Made by a program: the position numbers and the translations under genes
Shown: in pieces, positions 23,282-34,016 of the stretch
Position numbering within the stretch: position 1 is the first letter of the stretch
How the letters are laid out: every line of letters starts with the position of its first letter
The notes under the pieces: generated by a model
Database searches by the model: none
Seen by the model: the letters and a program-made list of their open reading frames with translations, nothing else
Told to the model about the DNA's origin: nothing
Source of the DNA: Pyrenochaeta sp. MPI-SDFR-AT-0127
Lineage: Eukaryota; Ascomycota; Dothideomycetes; Pleosporales; Cucurbitariaceae
Assembly: GCA_020747015.1 (NCBI GenBank)
Contig: JAGTJM010000014.1
Coordinates: forward strand, 248,001 to 312,000
DNA length: 64,000 nt
Direction of reading: 5' to 3'

Positions 23282-24248
23282 TCATAACTTCGCTTCTTTC
23301 CCACTCGTCATCTTCTCAACCTCCTCTCTTAAAACTTTCCTCATCTCGCCGGCTATCTTTGCACCCTCCTCGTCGTCCAGGTCATCGCGTTGCCCGCGGC
23401 CGAACATTGTCCAGCTCTTGTTCTTAATCTCTGGCATGGTAGCTGGTCGTGGTATAATGTGAAAATGTACATGTGGGACCACTTGAGCAGCTCGTGCACC
23501 TGAAAACTTGTCAGAAGAGCGCCAAGTCAGATGAGATATTTGGGAATTTGTAAGAATGTGATGCTGTGGCGTCTGAGGCGACGTAGTCGTTGTTAAAGAA
23601 AACGTGCATTTTCAAAGGAGATACAGAGGGTGTTAAGGCCGAACAAGGTACTACAAGGTGGCTTACCGTTATTCTGTACAATGTTGTAATCTGTAACACC
23701 TGTTACTTTCGCTACTGTCCGCGCCAGTATCGGTAACCAGAAACCTGTACAACCTAGTAAGCACATGTGCTTTTATGAAGGCCATACACGGCCTTTCAAT
23801 TTTATTGATCAAGAACTTACCAATTTCTCGGCTCTCGACAGCGTTCAAGTCCGCTACTTTGACTTTATGATTTCTAGCCGTGACAAGCAAATGCCCTAAA
23901 TTTCACAAGTGAGCTTTTGTACCAACCAAAACTAACATCCTCTTCTTCGGCTTTTTACAGATAACCTCAAGATGCCTGCAAAACGCCTCTATCTTTCTTC
24001 GCATCATCTGTCGACTTACCCCCTGTCATTGGTAGAATGTCCAGAAACGCAACCACATCCCTACTCCTCAGTACCACAAACGAACTTGGATTCGTCTTCT
24101 CGCAGTCCGCCTCCTCGTCGCTCGGCACACTTGTCCTCAAGTCTTCGTGCCTGCCACTCCATAACGGTGCCGCAGGACACGGGAACGCTGCCGCAATGGT
24201 ACAGAATGGACAAGAGTCAGGCGGGTAGTGCAGATCGATTTCGTTCAT
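23282..24248 (-). CDS. HIT-domain nucleotide hydrolase
   Basis: Four exons (24248-24020, 23895-23821, 23744-23667, 23499-23282) join in frame to 199 residues. CPFC near residues 13-16 is the zinc-type CxxC of many HIT proteins. The core contains VVAFLDILPMTGGHLLV, NHKVKVADL and DYNIVQNNGARAAQVVPH. The histidine triad is seen as HVHFHIIPRP (His 137, 139, 141). The C-terminus is charged and helical. HIT proteins hydrolyse nucleotide phosphoramidates or dinucleoside polyphosphates; the subfamily cannot be fixed here. The open frame extends upstream of the chosen ATG, but with no further ATG. The third intron (167 nt) is long for this window. Confidence 0.88.
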
Positions 24249-24484
24249 GATCCCGGCATAATTCTCGTTCCCCGAAATTCTAATGCGGCTTGCGGGTACT
24301 GCGCTGGCGATTGCGCGATTGGATGATGGGAGCTGAAGATTGAGAACACTGAGGTTTGATATCTGGACTGGACCAAGAGGGCTAGCGTTGGTCCCGATGG
24401 CGACACGATTGAGCCGAGGTCGAATGTGACGTCCACGCGAAAGGCTGATCGCGACCGCGGCGCGGCGTGCCTTGTTTACGCATT

Positions 24485-24622
24485 TCACGCATCGTCTCGC
24501 CAAAAAGGAAAAATGACGCGATACGCGGCAATGACGTACAAAAATATGCCGGCATTGACAGGTTGAACTTTGGCTACGCGTGAAATGTGTTCCAAGACGG
24601 GATTGGAAGATGTGGATGACAT
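24485..24622 (-). CDS. Possible 45-residue membrane microprotein (or uORF)
   Basis: An ATG-to-TGA frame of 45 residues starts MSSTSSNPVLEHISRVAKVQ and continues into a single hydrophobic helix (VNAGIFLYVIAAYRVIFPFW) with an acidic end (RDDA). The composition looks protein-like: amphipathic N-terminus, one TM span and an aromatic belt, as in small mitochondrial or ER membrane subunits. It lies 236 bases upstream of the HIT gene start on the same strand, so it could be an independent short gene or an upstream ORF in the HIT transcript. No family is recognised. Chance occurrence cannot be excluded at this length. Confidence 0.35.
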   Translation of the reverse strand: MSSTSSNPVLEHISRVAKVQPVNAGIFLYVIAAYRVIFPFWRDDA

Positions 24623-24856
24623 TATCGCTATCGTGAGAATGCTACGGAACGCTTGTGAAATATATAAACAAGACAAATCACAGGTATGAAAAACGCTTTT
24701 CCGAAATGCGGTCATAAGAACTCTGCTCCATTGCGACGCTTAAATAGCACGCAACTTCTACTCATACACACTCCCCACCTCTATTCCAATGATCATCACC
24801 CCACAGATCCACAAAGGAATAGCTTCTCATATCACACCATCATGGTATATCAATCG

Positions 24857-25246
24857 CTAATGCTGTGAGCGAGTATCCAGAGCCGCTACCAGAGAAATGA
24901 AGATAAGAGTGATCTGAAAAAGGGCAAGCATCCTATATGCGCCCCCATTTGGTGAGATGACGCCTGTGACTCCATTCCAAACAAGACAAAAGACCAAGAA
25001 CACATATGGGAAAAGCCGTGAAGGGTCAACTGCATCCCATGTATTAAACGCCGCCCGAAAGATGGTATAGCCAAGATGCAAACACGAAGAGCTGGTTGAA
25101 TGCAATGAAGATGTTTCCTCCCGGTCAAAGAAACCGCTTTGATGATCTCGCCACTGTAGACCGGCCTAATCCAAGGCGTAGCATGGAAGAATAGCCTTGT
25201 AATCATCAAGCCAGGACCGGGAGTGCCTAATAACGGAGCAACAGTC
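24857..25246 (-). pseudogene. Decayed membrane-protein coding segment downstream of cyclin B
   Basis: Starting just after the cyclin B stop, three successive minus-strand frames each show protein-like sequence. Frame one gives LMITRLFFHATPWIRPVYSG and IIKAVSLTGRKHLH. A one-base shift gives FNQLFVFA. A further one-base shift gives GYTIFRAAFNTWDAVDPSR, LFPYVFLVFCLVWNGVTGVI and MLALFQITLIFISLVAAL, ending at a stop at 24857. The last frame is open from 25165 (102 codons) but has no ATG. This suggests a small multi-span membrane protein with two single-base insertions (around 25113 and 25090), or a 3' exon whose upstream exons I cannot place. No family was recognised. Assembly error is possible. 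Confidence 0.4.
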
Positions 25247-26932
25247 TCAATGCTTGCTTCGAGGCTTCGAGGTTTCCTCCTGGAGGACATTACCAAATTC
25301 AGCAACGTAGTCCTTCGACCACTTGCGGAGAACGATAGAAGCTTAAGGATGTTAGTTTTTGTGAGAGAATGCAAAGACATGTTGCTGACCTTTTAAGAAC
25401 TTCTTGCTGGCATACTTCTTAAAGAAGGCCTCGTGGACGACCGGGCCAGAGAGGTAGTCGATCATTAGGTGCAAGACCGGCTGGATCTCTTCTTCGTTAT
25501 AACCGGCGTAGTGTGAAAGGGTGGCATCCTATGATCGTTAGCACAAGTCGACTGAAGTTGACCAATGATAAAGCTTACCCATGGACCACGTTCTAGAACA
25601 AGACGAGCCATGTACATGGCAGCAGCGGCGACCTGGCTTGGGGGGTGGGCAAGGAAGCGGTGATCTAAGCAGCCAATCTCTAGGAGATATTTGCCCAGTG
25701 TACGCGTCTGAATATCATAGTTGTCGGCCTTTGATATCCGGCGGAGAAAGTTCATTGGGTTGGGATAGCTCAGGTCGTAGTTCAACGCAGCGAGGACAAA
25801 GCGCTCAGCACTAAGGATCTCATCCTCAGTAAAGCCATCGTCGGCAACGTGTCGAAAGTTCTGTACATGAGGTGAGAGAACCTCCTCGTACTTTGAGGCG
25901 ATGAACATGGCAGTGACACCAACCAGCTGAAGGCGATCGAGCTGAACGATCTTGGCAGAGAGGAAGCGGTCAATGATATTGACAGCGAGGAAGAGTGTCT
26001 CAGGAAGGAGGCGGAAGCGAGTATGAACCTCAAGTAGCCAGTCGACGAGGATACCACGCATCTTCCACTCAAGCTCATTCTGGCTGTCCATGTAGTCGGG
26101 ATTGGCCATGGTTGCGATCTCCAACTCCTTCAGGTACTCAAATATCTCGACGACGTACTCTGAAACCATCAATGGGTCATCAACATCCTCAATGTCCAGA
26201 TTGGCAACTTGCTGGGCCGGCTCTTCGACGACTTCTTCAGGTTCAACTCGCTGCGTCTTCTTGCTGATCTTAGCCTGGGCATCATCATTCTCGGCTTCCT
26301 CAGCGACGATGTTCTCCTGGGGCTCAACATTCTCGGCCTCTTCTGGGTCCTCCTCCTTAAGTGGCTTTGACGTGGACGTGTTACGCTTCTTGGCCGGCTG
26401 CCCGGCAATGCCATTGCCGCTCGCTGGACGCTTCTTCAAATCGGAGGAGCCGGCATTCTTCTCCTTTTGCTCAAGAATTGAGCGTGTTGAGTTAACCCGC
26501 GATGGCTTTTGAATCTTGGTAGGCTGTGCGGCTTTTGACAACTGTCCCTTGCCTGCGGCAGGCTTCTTGCCGTCCTTCGCACCAGTACTTAGAGCGTCCA
26601 CTTTCGTGACATTGCTGACGTCACCGAGCGCGGCACGCTTTCGACCCGCGACGCCGTTTGCTGCTAGAGTAGTAGTCGACTTCTTGGTCAGAATGGCCTT
26701 CTTGGGCACGTCGGCGGCAGACTCGTGCGCGCCCAAGTTCGCGGCCTTTGCACGCGTTAAGCGCGTCGTGCCGGCATTTTCATCATTCTCGTTTGTGACA
26801 GCGCGCTGCCGGAGAGATCGAACCTATTGAGACGTGTTAGATAGCTGTACTTCAGTGCATACGTGCCCCACTACGGAATTGGCAGATGGGACGACAGCAA
26901 GGGAAGGGGCCACAACATACTGCAGGAGGCAT
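25247..26932 (-). CDS. nimE: G2/M-specific cyclin B
   Basis: Four exons (26932-26921, 26823-25579, 25528-25390, 25341-25247) give 496 residues. Exon 1 codes only MPPA. The N-terminus holds a destruction box RAALGDVSN (residues 67-75) and Lys/Ala/Glu-rich disordered sequence. The cyclin core follows: EYVVEIFEYLKELEIATMAN, MRGILVDWLLEVHTRFRLLP (cyclin-box MRxILVDWL signature), LFLAVNIIDRFLS, and LQLVGVTAMFIASKYEE. The C-terminal cyclin fold continues over PSQVAAAAMYMARLVLERGPW and is completed by exons 3-4 (LSHYAGYNEEEIQPVLHLM). It activates Cdk1 for mitotic entry and is removed by the APC through the D-box. The last intron uses a GTCAGC donor. The closest families are Aspergillus NimE and yeast Clb1-4. 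Confidence 0.95.
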
Positions 26933-27835
26933 TGCAAGCAATAGTATGTATGCTGATCAAGGCTAGAGAGGTATCCAGGGGGCTGGAGGATGCTTTAGGG
27001 TAGTATGGCGTCTACAGGGCTTGTTTTGATGCACTGTTTTGGCATGTTAGCATTGCTCGACGGGACGTGTGATGGCGAACGTGTAAGGGACGGACGCTGG
27101 CAGCTCATGAGCATCGAGAACCGTGGGTCCTGGTGCAGGCGTCTGCTGGACAAAACGGCGGTCGATGCTCGCGAGTGTCGGCGGACCAGACACGCTCTGA
27201 GCGAAGCGGCAGCGATGGTGATATGAGGAGCGATGAGCGAGACGAACCCTTGGAGCACGGCGGATGTGGTGATTGAAGGGACGGGGAGGAAGTCCAGCTC
27301 CAGTATGCGCAGGAGAGTGGGTGGAGAGGGCGAATGTGGTGGTGCACCAAGGTGTTGTTGATGGTGGAAGAAGGACGGCAGCAGTTTGTTATGGCAGGTC
27401 GCCAAGCTTCGGACGCCAACAGCGCGCGACCGTGAACTTGAACAAGGCTGGCGAGTGCACGACCCACCACAGAGCGCGTATGTAACTTACCTGGAGGAAC
27501 GCCAAACACTCAACGCGTAGCTGGGCTGGTGCCGTGATGATGATGGACGCAGTAGAGGATGCCGAGTCGAGCAGAGACAGTGTGCGGAAGGTGCAGAGAG
27601 CAGTGCGAGCCGCAAGAATAGCTGTTTTGCGAGGGAGTGCAGCGCAACGCTCTCACGTTGCTGGGTCAGGTCGCGCTGCAAGGACAGGCCGTGCCGACCC
27701 ACTTTGGGAGGGCGCTAGCCCGTTGCGGCCAGTTTGAGAATTATTCGTGACACTCTTCCGCAACTACACGCCATCGAGCAGCCGTCCATTGTTCCCTAGC
27801 GAAGCTCTTCCGGGCCCCGAGCTCATCACCACAAG
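26933..27835. other. Divergent promoter region (cyclin B / MRP L2)
   Basis: About 0.9 kb between two divergent housekeeping starts. Overlapping open frames of up to 136 codons occur on both strands but have no ATG-led domain and no consistent frame; they are regarded as chance. No specific regulatory motif is claimed. Confidence 0.4.
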
Positions 27836-29013
27836 ATGCTGCAGCCGCGGATATGTCGCTTCCAGCCCTCACGCCTGGGCAAAGCCCTGCTGTCCGCCCG
27901 TACCTATGCCCAGGCTCAGGCAATCGACGTCAAGCCTCCGCCAGCATTGCAGCCCACGGCTGCCGTGGATGGCGGTGTTCTGAAACAAGAAGGCTCACGA
28001 AAGGACAAATTTATCCCGCTGCGGACCTATAAGCCTCGCACGCCTGGCCTGCGACATCTTAAGCGACCCGTAAACGACCACCTGTGGAAGGGACGGCCCT
28101 ATCTCAAGCTCACCATTGCGAGGAAGGGCCAGCATCTGGGAGGCAGGAACAACACAGGAAGGGTTACAGTCAGGCACAGGGGCGGTGGGCACAAGAGGAG
28201 AATACGAATTGTCGACTACAAGCGCTACCTGCCTGGCAAGCATGTGGTAGACAGGATAGAATACGATCCAAATCGTAGCTCACATCTGGCTCTCATCACT
28301 CGCGTCGAGACTGGTGAGAAGTCGTACATTGTCGCTGCAGATGGCATGAGGGAGGGCGACGAGGTTGAAAGCTACAGGAGCGGGATCCCAAAGGACTTGA
28401 TTGCCAGCATGGGTGGAGCCATTGACCCTGGTATGCTGGCCGCGAAGACGGCAGCGCGAGGCAATTGCCTACCCATCCACATGGTACCGCTTGGCTCGCA
28501 AGTCTTCAACGTCGGTTCCAAGTCGCAGGGCGGAGGCGTTTTCTGCCGCAGTGCAGGTACATATGCAATCATTGTGAACAAGGAAGAGGTGGAGAAGTCC
28601 AAGGGCAATGTCATCAAACACGTTATCATTCGTTTACAGAGTGGTGAAATTCGCAAAGTCAGTGCAGATGCATGCTGCACTATCGGCGTTGCCAGCAACC
28701 CTCAGTCACACTTCACATCGCTCGGCAAAGCAGGACGCTCGCGATGGCTAGGGAAGCGACCCGAAGTTCGTGGTCTGGCAATGAACGCAGGTTAGTATCT
28801 GACATTACCGAGTATGTGTTGACTCGAAGCTAACACCGCATAGCTGATCATCCTCACGGTGGTGGTCGAGGTAAATCGAAGGGTAACGTGCATCCCGTCA
28901 GTCCGTGGGGCACTCCAGCCAAAGGAGGATACAAGACGCGCTACAAGAGGAACAAGCATACATTCCTCGTTCAGGATCGACCACGTAACCAAGGCAAGCG
29001 CCGCTCAAAATAA
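27836..29013 (+). CDS. RML2: Mitochondrial large-subunit ribosomal protein uL2 (L2)
   Basis: Two exons (27836-28790, 28844-29013) give 374 residues. The N-terminus is basic and Ser/Ala-rich (MLQPRICRFQPSRLGKALLS), a mitochondrial presequence. The L2 core is clear: GRNNTGRVTVRHRGGGHKRR, YDPNRSSHLALI, IPLGS-like MVPLGSQVFNV, and the C-terminal active-centre segment with HPHGGG close to the intron-exon junction, then GKSKGNVHPVSPWGTPAKG. The GGGHPH-type loop with its conserved His lies at the peptidyl-transferase centre in this family. It is about 100 residues longer than bacterial L2 because of the N-terminal extension, normal for fungal mitochondria. Confidence 0.96.
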
Positions 29014-30106
29014 GTGTAGCAATGTTTGTTCTGCTCTACCTGTGCACTCTGCACATCCCAGAAAGGAGCCATTGAGCGGTACCTGCTTTACTCATACTGT
29101 ATTATACCTTGCATGGCAACATGACAGCATGTTGTCCTCTATCTGTATCATACGCATGTATCATGACTGCATTTCTCGTATCTGTGGCTGAACGAGAGCC
29201 TTGACCAAGAGTAGAGAAGAAACCAACAGATTCTCACCAAGTAGCAGACGTGTCAGACGTGTATGTCAGCCAATCTCGACGGTGAAGGTCATGAAATCAT
29301 GCTCGTGATTACGATAAGATCCAATGCGCTTTCAACGCGTTCGTCGCAAAATCCACCCGAAACTGTCTAGTGATGACACTAGACGGGCTACGTCGATCGG
29401 TCGCATGGCCTTCTATATTTGGCCAGGAAGCTGGCCCCGCATCACTCTCATCGCACACGCCAGGAACACAGGCACGAAGAAGAGAAATGTAGCGATGCTG
29501 TCTTTGCAGCGCAAGAAGTGATTTCAGGTGCCGACTGTCAAGTCTACATATGCCTACCATTTCTCCAAAGCGGCTTGGTTGCCGAGCTGCTGAACCATCG
29601 GCGCGGGATCGCGACGGTAAGCCCGATGGTCGGCGGATCCGTCGTAATTTGTCCAGACGTTCAACGTAGTGCATGGGACGCCCCAAGGCAACATGCCTGG
29701 CGGATGGCTTGCATATCGACGACCACGCAAAAGGGCGCAGCTCCAGCTATGTGATCTCCGTCGTCCACTGACAGGCTCTCTTTCAACCTCTTGCTTCCAC
29801 GCCTGCGTTACAGCGATGCCGCGCCCGTATATCTCGTGCTGAACCGTTGGTGCCTATTCACGCGCGCTCAACATAGCTCTTTGTTCAAGTCTACCCACTG
29901 GGCCTGAGACCCTGTTCCGCCTCTTCAAGTGACTCAAATTGGACTACGCAACGGAGGGCTTAAAAGTGGCAGCCTGGACTCCCGACCGTTTCTAAAGAAT
30001 TTCAAAGTCCCGCCTGAGCCGTGCTTACGCGGGGGTCGTTCAGTCTGCCCTAACTCGGGATTCACACACACCTTTGAGCCTGAGGTTCTCCACTGAGTTT
30101 GCGAAG
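29014..30106. other. Intergenic spacer
   Basis: Between two plus-strand genes. Short open frames on both strands around 29300-29750 show no domain or splice context. Probably the promoter and leader of the Zn2Cys6 gene. Confidence 0.4.
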
Positions 30107-33014
30107 ATGCCTCAAGCAGAGTCTGAATCTCCAGACGAGGGCTTTTTCAACGACCTGTCACAGCAAGGCCCTGACTCGAACAATACAAATGGTCAAGAAC
30201 CGCAAAACGATGGCGCGAACAAAACCAAGAGGATAGCTTGCGTTCTCTGCAGGAAGAGGAAACTGCGATGCGACGGCACTCGACCCACTTGCGCGACCTG
30301 CAAACGGTTATCACACGACTGTGCTTATGACGAAGTGCGCAAGAAGAGCGGGCCAAAGAGGGGCTACGTGAAGCTTCTTGAACAGCGCCTACGTGAGTTG
30401 GCGCATACACGGCTTTTGAGTGCTCCGTCTGACATATCCTTCCAGAACAAGTCGAGACGCTTCTGAAGAACCAGGACTCAACCGAAACGAGCAAAGACAC
30501 ATCCCGCCAGGACACCACCTCGGCATATGTCGCGAGCACGATACAGCAGGCGCTGCCAAACCAGGGCGACTACTTGAATTCTGCAGACCGGATTCAGGGA
30601 GCAATACATGAGTCCCGGACACCGGGCGCCGACTCCTTTCAGAATGGAGGTGCAAATGGAAACAATGGGGAGCAAGAGTTCTCGTGGGAGATGATAGGCC
30701 TTGGCTTAGAGGAACCTCTGCCACCTCAGGATGTCATGGATGATCTGTGAGAAGACTTTCTCTCTGGGCTAACGTTTCGCTGACTCGATGAACAGCTACG
30801 ACATTTACTTCACCAAGATACATACATCGCTTCCTCTCATCCACAGGCCACGCTTCCTTGCCGCGTTAAACTTGGCACCTCACATGCGACCCCCAGTATG
30901 CCTACGCTATATCATGTGGACAATGGCCGCGTCGGTCACGGACAAGTACGAAGCCCTACAAGAGCACTTTTACCACCGTTCGAGAAAGTACGCTCAGATG
31001 GATGAGATGAAGGGCCATGGAGAATCAACCATTACAATAGCACATTGCCAGTCATGGATATTGACGTGCACGTACGAGTTTAAGCAGATGTACTTCCCCA
31101 GAGCTTGGCTGTCGGCGGGAAGAGCCGTACGGCTTGGTCAGATGATGCAGCTTCATCGCCTAGATGGCACCGGGTTGGACGTCAAGCAATGTCTGCCCCC
31201 GCCAAAGGATTGGACAGAGCGAGAGGAGCGCAGAAGAACATTCTGGATGTCTTTTTGTATCGATCGCTATGCCAGTATCGGAACTGGTTGGCCGATGACC
31301 ATCGACGAACGAGATGTAAGAACTGAAGTAATCTACCGGAATAGGAGATACTAATCATTGTATAGATCCTGACCAACCTTCCCGCAAGCGAGGATGCATT
31401 CGAGAAGAGCAAGCCGATGCCCACCGGATCTTTAGACCAAGTCCTCAATCCAAATGGTGCAGCAAACCTTCAGGCGTTCGGCAGTATCGTCCTGACGGCG
31501 GCAATGTTTGGCCGGAATCTTCTGCATCTTCACCGACCTGGGCCGGATGACAACGACGAAGATATCAATGGCGGATTCTGGAATCGCCATCGCCATATCG
31601 AGCAGATACTTCTTCAGACATCGTTAGGCCTTCCTGACCATTTGAGATTGCCATCTGGCTTGACCGATCCTAACGTTGTGTTTGCGAACATGTGCATTCA
31701 TACCTCATCTATCTGCTTACATCAAGCGGCGATCTTTAAAGCAGACAAGTACCGACTACCAGCAAACGTTAGCAACGAGAGCAAGATTCGATGCGTGACT
31801 GCAGCAGCCGAAATAGCGTCTATTATGCGAATGATCAGCCATATGGATCTGAGCGCGGTGAGTGTACTCTTGATCGGTTCGCTGGATATGGACTGACTTG
31901 CGCAGATGAACCCATTCATATCATTCTGCGTGTACGTTGCCGCACGGGTCTTCGTCCAATATCTAAAGACACGGCCGAAAGACCAGCAGATGACTGCCTC
32001 ACTACAATTTATGTTACAAGCGATGCAAGCGCTTCGCCGGAAGAATCCGCTCACCGAATCCTTTTTGGTCCAATTAGACCTCGACCTGGAAAGCGCTGGC
32101 ATTCCTGGTCTGAAACAGAATCCGTTCAATCCACTGTCGTCAAAGGTAAGTCGACCCTCGGAGTCCATGCAGGGTCTGAGCGATACCGTCGGAAATCAGA
32201 TCCAGCTTGTGGTAGATACCCCCGCCGAGTAAGTCCAGGCTAATCCGTGCCATTACAGGGTACTATCATTCCCGTCAACTCTGACTCGGTTAGTTGTAGT
32301 CCTATCTTCGAGATTCGCGAGTCACAAAACCCAAGAGCCGCAATCAATACCTTTGGCAACGGCAACAGCAACGGAACAGCAAGTGTTCAGAACACGGGAT
32401 CGCGATTTTCGGGTGGCACACCCGGCCCACCATTCCACATGGCAAGTGTTAATAACATCGACATGAACGCACGAAGTACAGGGTTCCTGCCTCCTCAGCT
32501 GTCTTCAAGCGGAGGCCTCGCACAAGCCAGGCCCTCAATTTCCCAAGATTTCACCCAAGCTGGTTTTCCTTTTAATGATGGAAATGAGATGGATATGACA
32601 GGCGATGGAAGCGTCGATCGGCCGAGTCCGGCAACAATAAGTTCGCAATCAAGAGGGGGCTCAACATCTCATTCCTCATACTCGCCTGGCCAACCAAATG
32701 AACACCACTTACCATATCGAGCATCTCCAAAGATGCCACTTGGTCAGATGCATGGTGCTACTTCCGGTACCGCTACCGCTTTCCCAAACTTCACATCAAG
32801 CTCAGAGATGTACACGAATACGGCCGGCAGTATCAATGACGACTCTTTCCAGCAGAACTTCATGTTGGGCAACGAATGGGAATATAATGCAATGAGCACG
32901 GGCAGTGGCCTTACGCCTACAGCTGACAACTCCTGGGATTCGATGCTAGAAAGCGTGACAATGGGCTGGGACACCTTGGGTCCTCCTCTGGACCACACAC
33001 CTGGAGGAAGATAG
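30107..33014 (+). CDS. Zn2Cys6 fungal transcription factor
   Basis: Six exons (30107-30392, 30446-30746, 30796-31315, 31366-31857, 31906-32145, 32259-33014) give 864 residues. A Zn2Cys6 cluster has its six Cys at residues 45, 48, 55, 62, 65 and 72 (CVLCRKRKLRC...CATC), with a linker GPKRGYVKLLEQRL running into a short coiled coil (QQVETLLKNQ). The middle-homology (Fungal_trans) domain covers roughly residues 200-480: YDIYFTKIHTSLPLIHRPRF, YFPRAWLSAGRAVRLGQMMQ and RRRTFWMSFCIDRYASIGTG. The C-terminal 250 residues are Ser/Gly/Asn-rich and unstructured, probably the activation region. It is a nuclear DNA-binding regulator; the target genes are unknown and no pathway cluster adjoins it. Confidence 0.92.
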
Positions 33015-34016
33015 GCTAGGGTGAATGTGAATGTAAGGCGACACCACGGCGAAGGAGGGATTGATTTAAGAGCAGGATACCCAATTTCGTCTAGTTTTGG
33101 CATCGAAGTCCGTTTCTTTGGCTTGAGTACGTCCTTGATGGACGAAATCTTGTACACATATTTTACAAGCGTTGTGCTCATGGTTATAACGAATCATGTG
33201 GAAGATTATGCATAGTGGAGGCTTCATGATGAAATTGCGGACAAGTTAGAAAGTGCTTAGTAACCTCACAACTCTTGTTGAATGTATTCTTAAAGTCCGC
33301 AAATCTCGGGTTGACCCCCTTTGAGAATCTAGCATTTGGGCTGTGATTGTAGCGAACGATTGCGCAATGCAACCGCGCACAAGCAAAACAATAAGGTACT
33401 TGCAGAATTACAAGACTGTTAGAAGCAATCTGGTTGGAATACGCGCCAACTGCAGTGTTATCCTTACCCGAATTCTTCTGTTGCTGGAACAAAACTCAGC
33501 AGAGGCTTTTCGCCATCTACAGATGGTGAGATTGCGGCGAGCTTGTCTTGGCTGGGTTCGAGTAAGCTACATTTCGAATTTTGGACTCTGGGAAGCGGGC
33601 TCCAGGAGTCTTTAGTACATTTCCAAACTCTCCCTTTCTGAGGTGTTTACAGAATCTATCTAATCGATTGTGGGGATCCGGGGTGGAGGTTGAGCAGGGA
33701 TGAGGCGGTCAGAACGTCACACCTCTCCATCTCTACAGCAACCAACCAGTAGCGACACACTACGTGCAAGCGGTCAACCACATCACCACCGCCATTCTGC
33801 AGCTCGTAGTGGTACAATATTCTCATCTCTCGCTCAAATACTATTCACCATTCTTATAGATTATCAAACCAGCCTTGTTTTCGCGTTCGCGGCTCCTTTT
33901 CGTGGCGTAAATAGAGCCGTAAACAGTCACACGAGTGTGCATTCCAGATGTATAAACCAAAGGAGAGGGAAGGTGCTTCGTCACCGAACCCAGGAGCCTA
34001 TTATACGCCTTTGCAA
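33015..34016. other. Intergenic spacer
   Basis: 1 kb between two plus-strand genes. No gene is supported. A weak GTTCGA match near 33556 lacks tRNA arms. Confidence 0.4.

Noticed and set aside
24249..24503. N-terminal extension of the HIT protein
   Set aside because: The frame is open but has no ATG, and the ATG at 24248 gives the CPFC-type HIT N-terminus at the usual distance.
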